64,000 nt of DNA from positions 164,558 to 228,557 of the forward strand of contig NZ_FOQO01000011.1 of assembly GCF_900113765.1 (NCBI RefSeq), read 5' to 3'. The position numbers were made by a program, and so were the translations under genes. The notes beneath the pieces were generated by a model. The model had not been told where the DNA came from and did no database searches. It saw only the letters and a list, made by a program, of their open reading frames with translations. Origin of the DNA: Parapedobacter indicus (GTDB lineage: Bacteria > Bacteroidota > Bacteroidia > Sphingobacteriales > Sphingobacteriaceae). Below, piece by piece: positions 24,630-33,580 of the stretch. Every line of letters starts with the position of its first letter. Within the stretch, counting starts at the first letter, position 1.

Positions 24630-25502
24630 ATGCAAGCGTTGATTGATTGCGTGGGAAACACGCCGCTGGTTGAATTAACCAAACTGAATCCGAATCCACG
24701 GGTCCGGCTGTATGTCAAGCTGGAAGGAAACAATCCTGGAGGAAGTGTGAAAGACCGTGCGGCGCTTAATATGATCCGTAGCGCGATGGACCGCGGCGAT
24801 ATCAAGCCCGGCGTGCGGCTGATTGAAGCGACCAGTGGAAATACCGGCATTGCACTGGCCATGATTGCCGGTATTTATGGTTTGGAAATCGAGCTGGTTA
24901 TGCCGGCCAATTCGACCCGCGAGCGTACGTTAACGATGGAAGCTTTCGGTGCGAAAGTGACCCTGTTGGATTCCATCGAAGCCTGCCGCGATTACGCAGA
25001 AGCGAAAGGGCAGCGGGAAGATCATTTCCTTTTAAACCAATTTGCCAACCCCGACAATTACCTGGCGCATTACAAGACCACCGGGCCTGAAATCTGGCAG
25101 GATACCCAAGGACAGATTACCCATTTCGTGAGCGCAATGGGAACCACCGGCAGTATTATGGGCAACTCCATGTACCTCAAAGAGCAGAAGCCCGACGTTC
25201 AGATTATCGGTTGTCAGCCCACGGAAGAATCCTCGATACCGGGCATCCGGCGCTGGCCCACCGAATACCTTCCTAAGATTTACGACCCACAGCGGGTAGA
25301 CCGCGTAATGGACGTTTCGCAAGCAGAGGCTACGGAGATGACTCGGCAGCTGGCACGGATGGAAGGAGTGTTTGTGGGAATGAGCAGTGGAGGCGCCATG
25401 GCCTGTGCCAGCCGGTTGGCAAAAGAGCTGGACGAAGGAGTGATTGTGTTCATCGCCTGCGACCGCGGCGACCGTTACCTTTCAAGTAACTTGTTTGGCT
25501 AA
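24630..25502 (+). CDS. cysM: cysteine synthase B (O-acetylserine sulfhydrylase)
   Basis: PLP enzyme joining O-acetylserine with sulfide (or thiosulfate in CysM types) to cysteine. 290 residues; the PLP lysine is in NNPGGSVKDRAA (about residue 41), followed by the asparagine loop EATSGNTGIA and the phosphate-binding GTTGSIMG. The loop NNPGGSVKDR, rather than NPAGSVKDR, and the length below 300 point to the CysM group. Forms an operon with cysE. Cysteine made here is the probable ligand-related signal for the Cys-rich leader of metY (inference). Confidence 0.92.
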   Translation: MQALIDCVGNTPLVELTKLNPNPRVRLYVKLEGNNPGGSVKDRAALNMIRSAMDRGDIKPGVRLIEATSGNTGIALAMIAGIYGLEIELVMPANSTRERTLTMEAFGAKVTLLDSIEACRDYAEAKGQREDHFLLNQFANPDNYLAHYKTTGPEIWQDTQGQITHFVSAMGTTGSIMGNSMYLKEQKPDVQIIGCQPTEESSIPGIRRWPTEYLPKIYDPQRVDRVMDVSQAEATEMTRQLARMEGVFVGMSSGGAMACASRLAKELDEGVIVFIACDRGDRYLSSNLFG

Positions 25503-25522
25503 GAAGTTCGGGGCGCGTTTCT

Positions 25523-27805
25523 TCACGACCCAAACTTGCTCTTCAAGGCGGCTAACTTGGAAGCCATATCCGTTTCTTCGCGTTTCGGACGGTCCGGTTT
25601 TCCGTTTTTGCGGCCTTCCGTCTTTTTGAAGTCACCTCTTTCCGGCTTCCGGTCTTTCTTGTCCGGTTTCCCCGTGCTTTGACTTTCCGTTTTCATCGAA
25701 AGACTAATCCGATTACGCTTTTCATCCACTTCAATCACAGTTACCGTTACCTTTTGTTGAACTTTCACCACCTCGTTCGGATCTTTGATGTACCGGTTTG
25801 CCAGCTGGCTGAGGTGTACCAATCCATCCTGATGCACGCCGATGTCGACAAAAGCCCCGAAGGCAGTAATGTTGGTGACGATACCCGGCAGCTTCATGCC
25901 GATACGCAGATCTCCCACACTGTTCACACCTTCTGTAAACGAAAATTGCTCAAATTGTTCACGTGGATCCCGGCCGGGCTTGGCCAATTCGGCAAGAATA
26001 TCCCGAAGCGTGGGCATCCCCACCGAATTGCTTACGTATTTTTTTAGATCGACTTGCTTGCGGAGTTTCTCATCCTGTAGTAAGTCCACCACACGGCAAT
26101 TCAGGTCGGCGGCCATCCGTTCAACCAATGCATAACGTTCAGGGTGTACCGCGCTGGCATCAAGCGGGTTTTCGGAATTCCGGATCCGTAAGAAACCGGC
26201 AGCCTGTTCGAAAGCCTTGTCGCCCAAACGGGGCACCTTTTTTAGCGACTCCCGATTGCGGAACGCTCCGTGGGTATTGCGGAAATTGACGATTTGCTGG
26301 GCCAATGAAGGGCCCAAACCGGAAATATACGACAGGATTTGTTTGGATGCCGTGTTGAGCTCTACGCCGACTGCGTTGACACAACTAATTACCGTATCAT
26401 CGAGCGAGGATTGGAGTTTCGTTTGATCAACGTCGTGTTGGTATTGCCCTACGCCAATGGATTTCGGGTCTATTTTGACTAATTCAGCCAGCGGATCCAC
26501 GAGCCGTCTACCGATGGAGACGGCCCCGCGTACCGTAACATCGTGGTCGGGGAATTCTTCACGGGCTACTTCTGATGCTGAATAGATGGAAGCGCCACTT
26601 TCATTGACCATGACAAGGGTTATCCCGGGGAGAGCTAGTCTGCGGATAAACTCTTCCGTTTCGCGGCCAGCCGTACCATTACCAATGGCAATGGCCTGTA
26701 TGCGATGTTTTTCAGCAAGGAACCGGACGGTCTTTGCCGCTTCTTCGGCCTTTGCCGCCCCGGTGTGCGGAAATATAGCTGTATTTTCCAGCAAAGCCCC
26801 CTGTTCGTCGAGGCAGACGGTTTTGCAGCCCGTTCGGAATCCCGGATCGATGGCCATCACCCGTTTCTGTCCCAAGGGCGCTGCAAGCAATAATTGCCGC
26901 ACATTTTCAGCAAATACCCGGATGGCTTCGTCGTCTGCACGTTGGCGAGTCAGCATCCGTACCTCAGTTTCCATAGCGGGTTTGAGCAGTCGTTTATATC
27001 CGTCCAGCATGGCTATGCGTACCTGTGCACTTGCCTCTCCGGCACCTTTTATATACGCGTTGTCTAACAGCGGAAGTACTTCATTTTCGGGTATATCAAT
27101 GTCGAGATAAAGCATCTCTTCTTTTTCGCCCCGACGCATGGCGAGTACGCGGTGTGAGGGTGCTGTTTTCAGCGGTTCGGACCACTCGTAGTAGTCCTTG
27201 TATTTGATGGCTTCCTCTTCTTTGCCGGGAACCACACGTGATGCGAACTGACCTTTTTCCATAAACGTTTGCCGTACCTGTGCCCGGATACTTGCATCTT
27301 CGGCGATGGTTTCAGCAATGATATCACGGGCTCCGGCGAGCGCTTCCTCCAGATCCTGCACCCCTTTTTCTGTATTTACGAAGCCCTGTGCCGCTTCGAT
27401 AACGTCTGTGCCATCCTGCGCAAGAATAAGTTGCGCCAGTGGTTCGAGACCTTTCTCGCGCGCCATGCTTGCGCGGGTTTTGCGTTTGGGTTTATAGGGC
27501 AGGTAAATATCTTCCAGGTTGGCCATCGTTTCCGCGGCGTTTACCTGCTGTTCCAGCTCGGCGGTCAGCTTGCCTTGGTCGGTCAACGATTTAAGGATGG
27601 TTTCCCGGCGTTTATCCAAATCCCGCAATTGCTGTGCACGGTCGCGGATTTGTGTCAGTTGCACTTCATCGAGACTACCGGTCATTTCTTTTCGATAGCG
27701 TGCAATGAAAGGGATGGTGGCGCCTTCCGCTAATAACGTCAGGACAATACCCACCTGGCGCTCGGATAGAGCGAGCTCATTGGAAATACGAATTTCGTGG
27801 GTCAC
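25523..27805 (-). CDS. tex: Tex family S1 RNA-binding protein
   Basis: 760-residue transcription accessory protein. Order: N-terminal Tex domain (PFIARYRKEMTGSLDEVQL), the YqgF-like RNase H-fold domain (VMAIDPGFRTGCK, about residue 325) and helix-hairpin-helix units (SYISGLGPSLAQQIVNFR). One C-terminal S1 domain follows (LPGIVTNITAFGAFVDIG, about residue 650), then a long Lys/Arg/Asp-rich tail of about 60 residues. Tex binds RNA and affects transcription; it is the bacterial relative of Spt6. The low-complexity charged tail is typical of Bacteroidota. Its ATG overlaps the tatA stop by 4 nt. Confidence 0.95.
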   Translation of the reverse strand: MTHEIRISNELALSERQVGIVLTLLAEGATIPFIARYRKEMTGSLDEVQLTQIRDRAQQLRDLDKRRETILKSLTDQGKLTAELEQQVNAAETMANLEDIYLPYKPKRKTRASMAREKGLEPLAQLILAQDGTDVIEAAQGFVNTEKGVQDLEEALAGARDIIAETIAEDASIRAQVRQTFMEKGQFASRVVPGKEEEAIKYKDYYEWSEPLKTAPSHRVLAMRRGEKEEMLYLDIDIPENEVLPLLDNAYIKGAGEASAQVRIAMLDGYKRLLKPAMETEVRMLTRQRADDEAIRVFAENVRQLLLAAPLGQKRVMAIDPGFRTGCKTVCLDEQGALLENTAIFPHTGAAKAEEAAKTVRFLAEKHRIQAIAIGNGTAGRETEEFIRRLALPGITLVMVNESGASIYSASEVAREEFPDHDVTVRGAVSIGRRLVDPLAELVKIDPKSIGVGQYQHDVDQTKLQSSLDDTVISCVNAVGVELNTASKQILSYISGLGPSLAQQIVNFRNTHGAFRNRESLKKVPRLGDKAFEQAAGFLRIRNSENPLDASAVHPERYALVERMAADLNCRVVDLLQDEKLRKQVDLKKYVSNSVGMPTLRDILAELAKPGRDPREQFEQFSFTEGVNSVGDLRIGMKLPGIVTNITAFGAFVDIGVHQDGLVHLSQLANRYIKDPNEVVKVQQKVTVTVIEVDEKRNRISLSMKTESQSTGKPDKKDRKPERGDFKKTEGRKNGKPDRPKREETDMASKLAALKSKFGS

Positions 27806-28254
27806 GCGTTCTTTTCTTCGCTTACGGGATGTTGTGGATCTTGATTAGAAGTTGGGGGGGTATCGATGTTGCCCGCGTCCGATGTGTTTTCGGTTGTGCC
27901 GTATTCACCGTCGTGATAATAGGGGCCTTCACTGCCATAATAATCAGGCTCACGTCCGGGATTATGTTCGTACGTGCCCGCTGGCGTGGAAGCATTCGTT
28001 TCGTTTAGCTTTTTGGGCTCTTCGTCTTTGACGATCACATCTTTTACTTCGATATCTTTCTCAAAATTGTTGATCTGGTCACTGATATCCCGCTTAATAC
28101 TCTCTGATGCGTCTTTAAATTCACGGATTCCCCGGCCAAGCCCTCTTGCTAGTTCAGGTAATTTTTTGCCCCCAAAAAGCAATAGCGCCACAAATACGAT
28201 CAACATCATTTCGCTCGTGCCGATATTCAGGAAAGCCAATACTGTACTCAACAT
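27802..28254 (-). CDS. tatA: twin-arginine translocase subunit TatA/E
   Basis: 150-residue Tat pore component. It has a single N-terminal membrane helix (residues 8-27), the hinge FGGKKLPELARGLGRGIREF, and an amphipathic helix. A long acidic, Pro/Tyr/Gly-rich tail (about residues 70-150) is longer than in enterobacterial TatA. Works with TatC (not in the window) to export folded proteins; the aldo/keto reductase at 50.3-51.5 kb has a Tat-like leader and may be a client. The stop overlaps tex by 4 nt. Confidence 0.92.
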   Translation of the reverse strand: MLSTVLAFLNIGTSEMMLIVFVALLLFGGKKLPELARGLGRGIREFKDASESIKRDISDQINNFEKDIEVKDVIVKDEEPKKLNETNASTPAGTYEHNPGREPDYYGSEGPYYHDGEYGTTENTSDAGNIDTPPTSNQDPQHPVSEEKNA

Positions 28255-28346
28255 AATACAATCTCTATTTTTACCACAGCTAAGGTAGGGGTAAATTTTG
28301 TGAAATCCATACGTTGCGAAAAAAAAGGCCGTGAATGCACTCCCGG

Positions 28347-29555
28347 CTACCGCGTCTTTTTCTTCATTTTATTGAGCCAGATAAGCGTACCGGTAACGGG
28401 TAAGCTGGTGGCCACCAAACAAGCCAAAAAATAGAGCAGCTTGGTAAACTGGCCGTAGACATTGCCAACGTGCAGGGCTTTTATGGAGCTGGCTACCCGC
28501 TCGTTGAATGGTTTGTCGCGAAAAATCTGCGTTTCTGTCACAGTAGCGGACGATGCATCCAGGGTTACCTGATCGCCCGCGGCTGGTGCAAAAAAGCCAA
28601 TGCGGTTCTTACTGATAGATAACGGGGCTTTCGCGTCTTGGGGCAGACTGATGCGATAGTCGCCTTTATACGGTAATACCCGATCGGCCGCGGCAAGGTA
28701 GGTTGCGAAGGGGAGGAGCTGCGGCGACCTCGGCTTTTCGCTGCTTTCCGCGTGGCGACGGTCACCACCCCGTTCAGCTCGTTGTTCTTTATAGGTGCCC
28801 AAGGTTTTTTGTAGGCCGGTACGATACCAGGGGAAGGACCATTGCGGGCCGGTAATGCCCATAAGAAATAAAAAGATGAGTGAATAAAACGCCAACGAGT
28901 TATGCAGGTCGTGGTTGATCCGCTTCCAGCCCGCTGACCACTTGACGTTCAAGCCTTGCCTCCAGTTTTTTAACTTATTTGGAAACCAAATGATGAGGCC
29001 CGTCAGCACGCCCAGCGTGAATAGAATGGTGGCCGTACCGGAGATATAGCTGCCTAATTGGCGGTTGGGCAATTCGCCGATCAGCGGTTTTTCAATTTTA
29101 TCCAGCAACAACCAGCGGTGCAGGCTAAACATCGTTTGCATAAACTCGCCGGTTTTAGTCGTTTCTTTGGAGGTGCCGGTAATTTCCCCGCTGTATGGAT
29201 CGACATAATAGGTAGTGCCAAAACGGCTGTTGTCGCCCGCAATGCGCGCCGTAAATTGGTAGGTGCGGGCGGGGTCTGCCGATAGGGCAACGGCGGTTAC
29301 CGTGCCTTCGGATACCCGGGCAATTTTTGAGACAAGGGAATCGGCTGGAAGCCGCTTTCCATCTACGGGAATAGCTACTTTATACAGATGTGGCGAGGCC
29401 CATTCGCGTAGTTCGGTATTATAGGTGTAGATGGTGCCGCTGAAGCAGATGACAACCACCACTATGCCGCTGATGAGGCCCGTCCAGAGATGGATATCGT
29501 TAAAAAATTTCCGGGTTTTTTGCCAGGTTGTTTTCTTGCGCGTTTTTTTAGTCAT
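28347..29555 (-). CDS. PepSY-associated TM protein, XusC-like inner membrane siderophore reductase
   Basis: About 402 residues from the ATG at 29555 (MTKKTRKK). The frame is open a further 20 codons but without character. It has an N-terminal helix after RKFFNDIHLWTGLISG, PepSY-type domains in the periplasmic parts, a helix near LGSYISGTATILFTLGVLTGL, HDLHNSLAFYSLIFLFL, and a last helix near the C-terminus. Conserved His residues (HLWTG, HRW, HDLHN, HVGNVYG) are those expected for heme in this family. Third gene after the TonB receptor and DUF4374 lipoprotein, the same order as xusABC of Bacteroides thetaiotaomicron, where XusC is thought to act in iron release or transfer at the inner membrane. 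Confidence 0.85.
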   Translation of the reverse strand: MTKKTRKKTTWQKTRKFFNDIHLWTGLISGIVVVVICFSGTIYTYNTELREWASPHLYKVAIPVDGKRLPADSLVSKIARVSEGTVTAVALSADPARTYQFTARIAGDNSRFGTTYYVDPYSGEITGTSKETTKTGEFMQTMFSLHRWLLLDKIEKPLIGELPNRQLGSYISGTATILFTLGVLTGLIIWFPNKLKNWRQGLNVKWSAGWKRINHDLHNSLAFYSLIFLFLMGITGPQWSFPWYRTGLQKTLGTYKEQRAERGGDRRHAESSEKPRSPQLLPFATYLAAADRVLPYKGDYRISLPQDAKAPLSISKNRIGFFAPAAGDQVTLDASSATVTETQIFRDKPFNERVASSIKALHVGNVYGQFTKLLYFLACLVATSLPVTGTLIWLNKMKKKTR

Positions 29556-29644
29556 GATCAGTCGCTGGAAATAAGAACGACGGTGTCCCGGTATTGCACA
29601 GGCAATCCGAGACATAGCCGTTTCTTAGGTAGGTGTTTGTATTG

Positions 29645-31015
29645 TTAATAAGCACCGATATAATGGCTTCCCGAGCCGTTAATTAATTTGGCACCTTTCG
29701 TGATTTCCTTGGTTTTCCAGTTGACCACATATAGGTTCCCGTTCTTGCCAGTGGGGGTTAGCGGTACATAAATGTAATCGCCATCAGCACCGATATTTTG
29801 GAATTGGCCAAACGCCGTTGCCAGCGCTTCATCTCCCTCATAATCTGTTGTCAGCGGGGTTGCCGTATGGTTATTGAGGTCTACGAGTGCCAGGTATCCA
29901 CCTTCAGCCGTTTCTCGGGTGTACAGTACCAGGCCGATCCCATCCTGAACGTAACGGAAAGCTCGGATACCGGCGTCATTGATATTCAGTGCCGCATTCA
30001 AATCAAAATTATAGGAGTTATCATACTCATTGGTCGATTTATCGATACGCAATATCTGGTGTCCACTACCCATAGCGGTCGCGGCCTGATAAACATGCCC
30101 ATCCGTGCCTACATACTGGGTCATGGTCCGGTAGGAAAGGTTGTCCGTTTGGGCCACCGTAGAGGTGATTGTTTTTGGATTCCTCAACGAGGGGTAGTCA
30201 ACCACATAGGTAACGGTGCCCAAATCCCGTTCGTCGGTCGTCGCCCAGCTCAACGCTCCACCGCGGCCAGCTTCCAGTTCCCGGTTGTCAAGGTCGTGCC
30301 GACGGATGCCCACACCGATAAAGAGCTTGTCTTGTGCCTTGTTCAATACCGGTACATCCGCCCGCCATACATGGTAACCTTGTCCTTCCAATTCCGCTCC
30401 CAGATCCACTTCGATGACACCGGTATTGGTAATGGCGTTATTATTCAAGTCGATGTTCGCCATTCGGATTTCGCCTTTTGGATGCTGATATTGGTGATTA
30501 GGCACCTCGCCGGTATAGGAATCCCGAGCATTGATAAAAGATACGCCTACGCCGATGTTTTCAGCAGCCTTGGTCCAACGGGGCGAGGTACCTAAAATGA
30601 TAGCCGTATTGAGCTCAAGGCCGTCTTCTACGTATTTACCTTCGCCAGATACTTTGTATTTGTTGAAAACACCTCCTTCTGCTCCTGTGTACTGGATGTT
30701 GTAGAGGTATTGGCCGTCAGCGGATGCCTGTACACGTGCCGTGCGTTCTGATTTAAGCGAAAACCCGTTGCCTGCATCAAATATCTTTACTTCGTAATTC
30801 GGATCAGCCGCATTCTCGGGAGTGATGGCATAGGCAAGTGTGCCGCCATTGCCCGCTGTGCCGTTATCGTCAGGGAAGGCTGCTGTAAGCGTAATCCAGC
30901 GCGTCCCATCGTCAACAGGGGAGGTGGGGCCGGGCGTATCATTCTTACTACAGCTGCTTAGCGTTACCGCTGCAAGCACTGCCGCATACATCACTTTTGT
31001 TAGTCGATTGTTCAT
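29645..31015 (-). CDS. DUF4374 lipoprotein, XusB-like siderophore-binding protein
   Basis: 456-residue lipoprotein. The signal peptide has a lipobox LSSC, with Cys about residue 22, then a Pro/Thr/Ser linker. The rest is a beta-rich DUF4374 domain expected to form a beta-propeller. In B. thetaiotaomicron the homologue XusB is a surface lipoprotein that binds ferric enterobactin for the XusA receptor. Here it lies 11 nt after the TonB receptor and before the PepSY gene, the same order. Assignment to the Xus type rests on order and domain; the siderophore bound is unknown. Confidence 0.85.
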   Translation of the reverse strand: MNNRLTKVMYAAVLAAVTLSSCSKNDTPGPTSPVDDGTRWITLTAAFPDDNGTAGNGGTLAYAITPENAADPNYEVKIFDAGNGFSLKSERTARVQASADGQYLYNIQYTGAEGGVFNKYKVSGEGKYVEDGLELNTAIILGTSPRWTKAAENIGVGVSFINARDSYTGEVPNHQYQHPKGEIRMANIDLNNNAITNTGVIEVDLGAELEGQGYHVWRADVPVLNKAQDKLFIGVGIRRHDLDNRELEAGRGGALSWATTDERDLGTVTYVVDYPSLRNPKTITSTVAQTDNLSYRTMTQYVGTDGHVYQAATAMGSGHQILRIDKSTNEYDNSYNFDLNAALNINDAGIRAFRYVQDGIGLVLYTRETAEGGYLALVDLNNHTATPLTTDYEGDEALATAFGQFQNIGADGDYIYVPLTPTGKNGNLYVVNWKTKEITKGAKLINGSGSHYIGAY

Positions 31016-31026
31016 GCTATTTGTTT

Positions 31027-33471
31027 TTAGAGAAATTTACTGATGGTATAATTCAATTTGAAATAAACACCTCGCCCCGGCTTCTGGACCATGAAATTGT
31101 CGTACATTTCGGCGTTAAAAAGGTTCTTGACGTCTACACTGGCAACCAGTTTTCCGTTCGGAAACCGGTAGCTGGCGCCCAAGTCGTGGGTGAACTGCGT
31201 TGGGGTTTTCGACCATTCGGGCTGCCCCCACACAATGTAAAATTCGCCGACATATCCGGTGTTGTAATACAGATTCATCACCGACTGCCGCTGGAAAACA
31301 TGATTCAGCCGGTATTGAATGTTTGTGTTGATGGTAAAAAAAGGCTCATTCGGCACCTGCTCGTTGTAAAGGTCGTGGTCTTCGCCAGCAGCATCGTTGC
31401 CGCCTTTGAACAGGTTGTTGAACTTAGAAAAATTCACCGTAGCATTCAGGCGATTGCTATATATGTAGTTGATTTCACCCTCTACGCCCCGTGCCTGGGT
31501 TTTGCCCAGGTTGATGTAGCGCGTAGTTTGGATATCGGCATCCGACTCTTCCTCGATTTCGTCTGCATCCACTACTTGCTGTGTGATTTTATCAAACCCG
31601 TTCCGCCAGAAAGCACTGCCGTAGATAGATAGGCGGTGTTTGCCGAAATCAACCGCCCCCCAACGGAGTCCGAGATTATAATTGACGTTTTTTTCCGGCA
31701 TCAAACGGAGATTGGGAAGGATATTGATCTCGGGATCACCATATAATTGCCGTTCGTTGGGCATAATCTGGGCATTCTCGCCGGAGGCAATCACGAACAG
31801 TTTGGAAATTACATTGTACGATACCGTGGCACCGTAGCCGAAATTGTCGGCAAATGTGGTGGTGTCTCGCCGCAAAATCCCAACCTGCCCGTTTTGGGTG
31901 ACGAATTCAGGCCTGCTGGTGCTCGTCCGGTTGGCGGTATATTTAACAAGCAGGTTCGTCCGCAGCCGGTCGTTCAAAGTCTGTGCTTCGTAATTGGCAG
32001 AAAGGATATTTTTAGCCAGTTTGCTAACGGTTACCAAGTCTTTATTAATCGGGTTCAGGAGGTCGTTGTCGTCCCGGTCTGTTGTCTCAAACTTATGGTT
32101 CAACGAGATACGATGCCCCCGAGCGAGGGTGTACCCCAGGTTGGAGCGCACATTGGTGATCTTCCGGTCGATCTGCGAAATGGTCTTTTCGCCCTGTTGT
32201 CCGCCGCCGGAAGTCCGGAGCGGTACCCGCTCGCCAAATTCAATCACTTCCCTTACCGTCCCGTCCCAATTGTATGCAAAGCCGACGGTATCCTGTAAGT
32301 ACGTGCTACGATTGCTGTGTACTGCATTCACTGTCAATGCCAATCCATCCACCAGCAGGTCATTTTTGTGATAATTTAAACTCAGCACGTGTGCCTGGAA
32401 TTCCGAAAAGCGGCCTACATACGGTACGGCCATGGTAGTGCCGTGGGGGATTTCATTGTACGTCTTTGAAATGTTGTATCCGATGAAGAACTGATCGGCC
32501 CAGCTAACATCGGTAAATCCGGCCTGAAACCGTCCACCAATTGACTTATAGGTATCGTTGAATCGTTTCGCGCGGTATGGCCGGGTTATCTGCTGCAGGT
32601 GGTTGACATAGGTAGTCGACCGTCCCCACGTGGTGAAGCTATTGTCTGTATACGTATAGAACCCCGAGGCCCGAGCTGAAAAGCCACTTTTTCTATCGCG
32701 GAAGGTAGCCCCAATGTCTGTCTGAAACGTATTGAATGATCCATAAGAGGTAGCAAGGGTGAGGTTGTTCTGCGACGCATCCTTCTTCAATACCACGTTG
32801 ATGGCACCGCCTACGTAGTCGCCGGTCAGGTGTGAAGGTAATACGCCCTTATATACCTCAATCCGCTCGATCATGGCAGGTGGGATGTTGTTTAAATTAA
32901 AAGAGGAGCCATAGGTCGATATTTCAATGCCATCCAGGAATAGGCCGACAGCGCTGCCAGACAACCCATTCAGGTTGTATTCCACCTGAGATCCGATCCC
33001 ACCATTTTGCCGAACACGTACCCCGACGGTGCGGTCCAGCAGTTCATTGGTTGTTAGGTTCCTAAGCGAGGCTTCTTTGGTTTCAATAACGGCTACAGCA
33101 AACCCACTGGTTTCCATGTCTTTTTTTTCTGTATTGCGAACCACCGATACTTCCTCCAACCGGCTGCCTTCGTTGGGCTCCGCAACGACGTTTTCGTGCA
33201 AGCGGGCCCGGTTCAGAATCACCCGAGCTTCCACAGTCTGTATCTCCAGGGAAGTGATTACGAGCTCATATTCGCCAAACGGGATGCCAGCGAAGGCATA
33301 CCGACCGTTTTCATCCGTCATTGTCGCTTGCTCACCGGGTTTCAGGCTAACCGAAGCACCCACAACGGGCTGGCCGGTAGGCGTGGTAACCATACCTGAA
33401 AGTCCGCCGGTTTGGGCAAAGGCAACGGAAGTTGTGAGGAGTAGTAATGCAACGGATAACAGGCGGATCAT
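31027..33471 (-). CDS. TonB-dependent outer membrane receptor, XusA-like
   Basis: 814 residues. Signal peptide (LLSVALLLLTTSVAFAQ), then a carboxypeptidase-regulatory-like domain (GMVTTPTGQPVVGASVSLKP to about residue 100). A plug domain follows (about 125-230; NELLDRTVGVRVRQNGGIGS, and IERIEVYKGVLPSH before VGGAINVVLK). The 22-strand barrel ends in a typical terminal strand, YFKLNYTISKF. Takes up a ferric siderophore with energy from TonB/ExbBD. First gene of the XusABC-like operon, divergent from an AraC regulator. A possible operator lies in between. Confidence 0.93.
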   Translation of the reverse strand: MIRLLSVALLLLTTSVAFAQTGGLSGMVTTPTGQPVVGASVSLKPGEQATMTDENGRYAFAGIPFGEYELVITSLEIQTVEARVILNRARLHENVVAEPNEGSRLEEVSVVRNTEKKDMETSGFAVAVIETKEASLRNLTTNELLDRTVGVRVRQNGGIGSQVEYNLNGLSGSAVGLFLDGIEISTYGSSFNLNNIPPAMIERIEVYKGVLPSHLTGDYVGGAINVVLKKDASQNNLTLATSYGSFNTFQTDIGATFRDRKSGFSARASGFYTYTDNSFTTWGRSTTYVNHLQQITRPYRAKRFNDTYKSIGGRFQAGFTDVSWADQFFIGYNISKTYNEIPHGTTMAVPYVGRFSEFQAHVLSLNYHKNDLLVDGLALTVNAVHSNRSTYLQDTVGFAYNWDGTVREVIEFGERVPLRTSGGGQQGEKTISQIDRKITNVRSNLGYTLARGHRISLNHKFETTDRDDNDLLNPINKDLVTVSKLAKNILSANYEAQTLNDRLRTNLLVKYTANRTSTSRPEFVTQNGQVGILRRDTTTFADNFGYGATVSYNVISKLFVIASGENAQIMPNERQLYGDPEINILPNLRLMPEKNVNYNLGLRWGAVDFGKHRLSIYGSAFWRNGFDKITQQVVDADEIEEESDADIQTTRYINLGKTQARGVEGEINYIYSNRLNATVNFSKFNNLFKGGNDAAGEDHDLYNEQVPNEPFFTINTNIQYRLNHVFQRQSVMNLYYNTGYVGEFYIVWGQPEWSKTPTQFTHDLGASYRFPNGKLVASVDVKNLFNAEMYDNFMVQKPGRGVYFKLNYTISKFL

Positions 33472-33482
33472 ATCTTTTTTTA

Positions 33483-33514
33483 AAACTATTATTTATATGT
33501 AGTCTAAATAGTTT
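33483..33514. repeat. 8-bp inverted repeat between the receptor operon and the AraC gene
   Basis: AAACTATT (33483-33490) and AATAGTTT (33507-33514) with a 16-bp gap. It lies in the 109-bp divergent region, just downstream of a minus-strand -7 box (TATATTTG, 33532-33525) for the receptor operon. It could bind the AraC protein or an iron regulator. AT-rich, so only suggestive. Confidence 0.4.
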
Positions 33515-33580
33515 ATTTTTGGCGCAAATATAGAGTTACGTACGACCTGTAAATTATAAATAAGGGAATACAAATTATAT

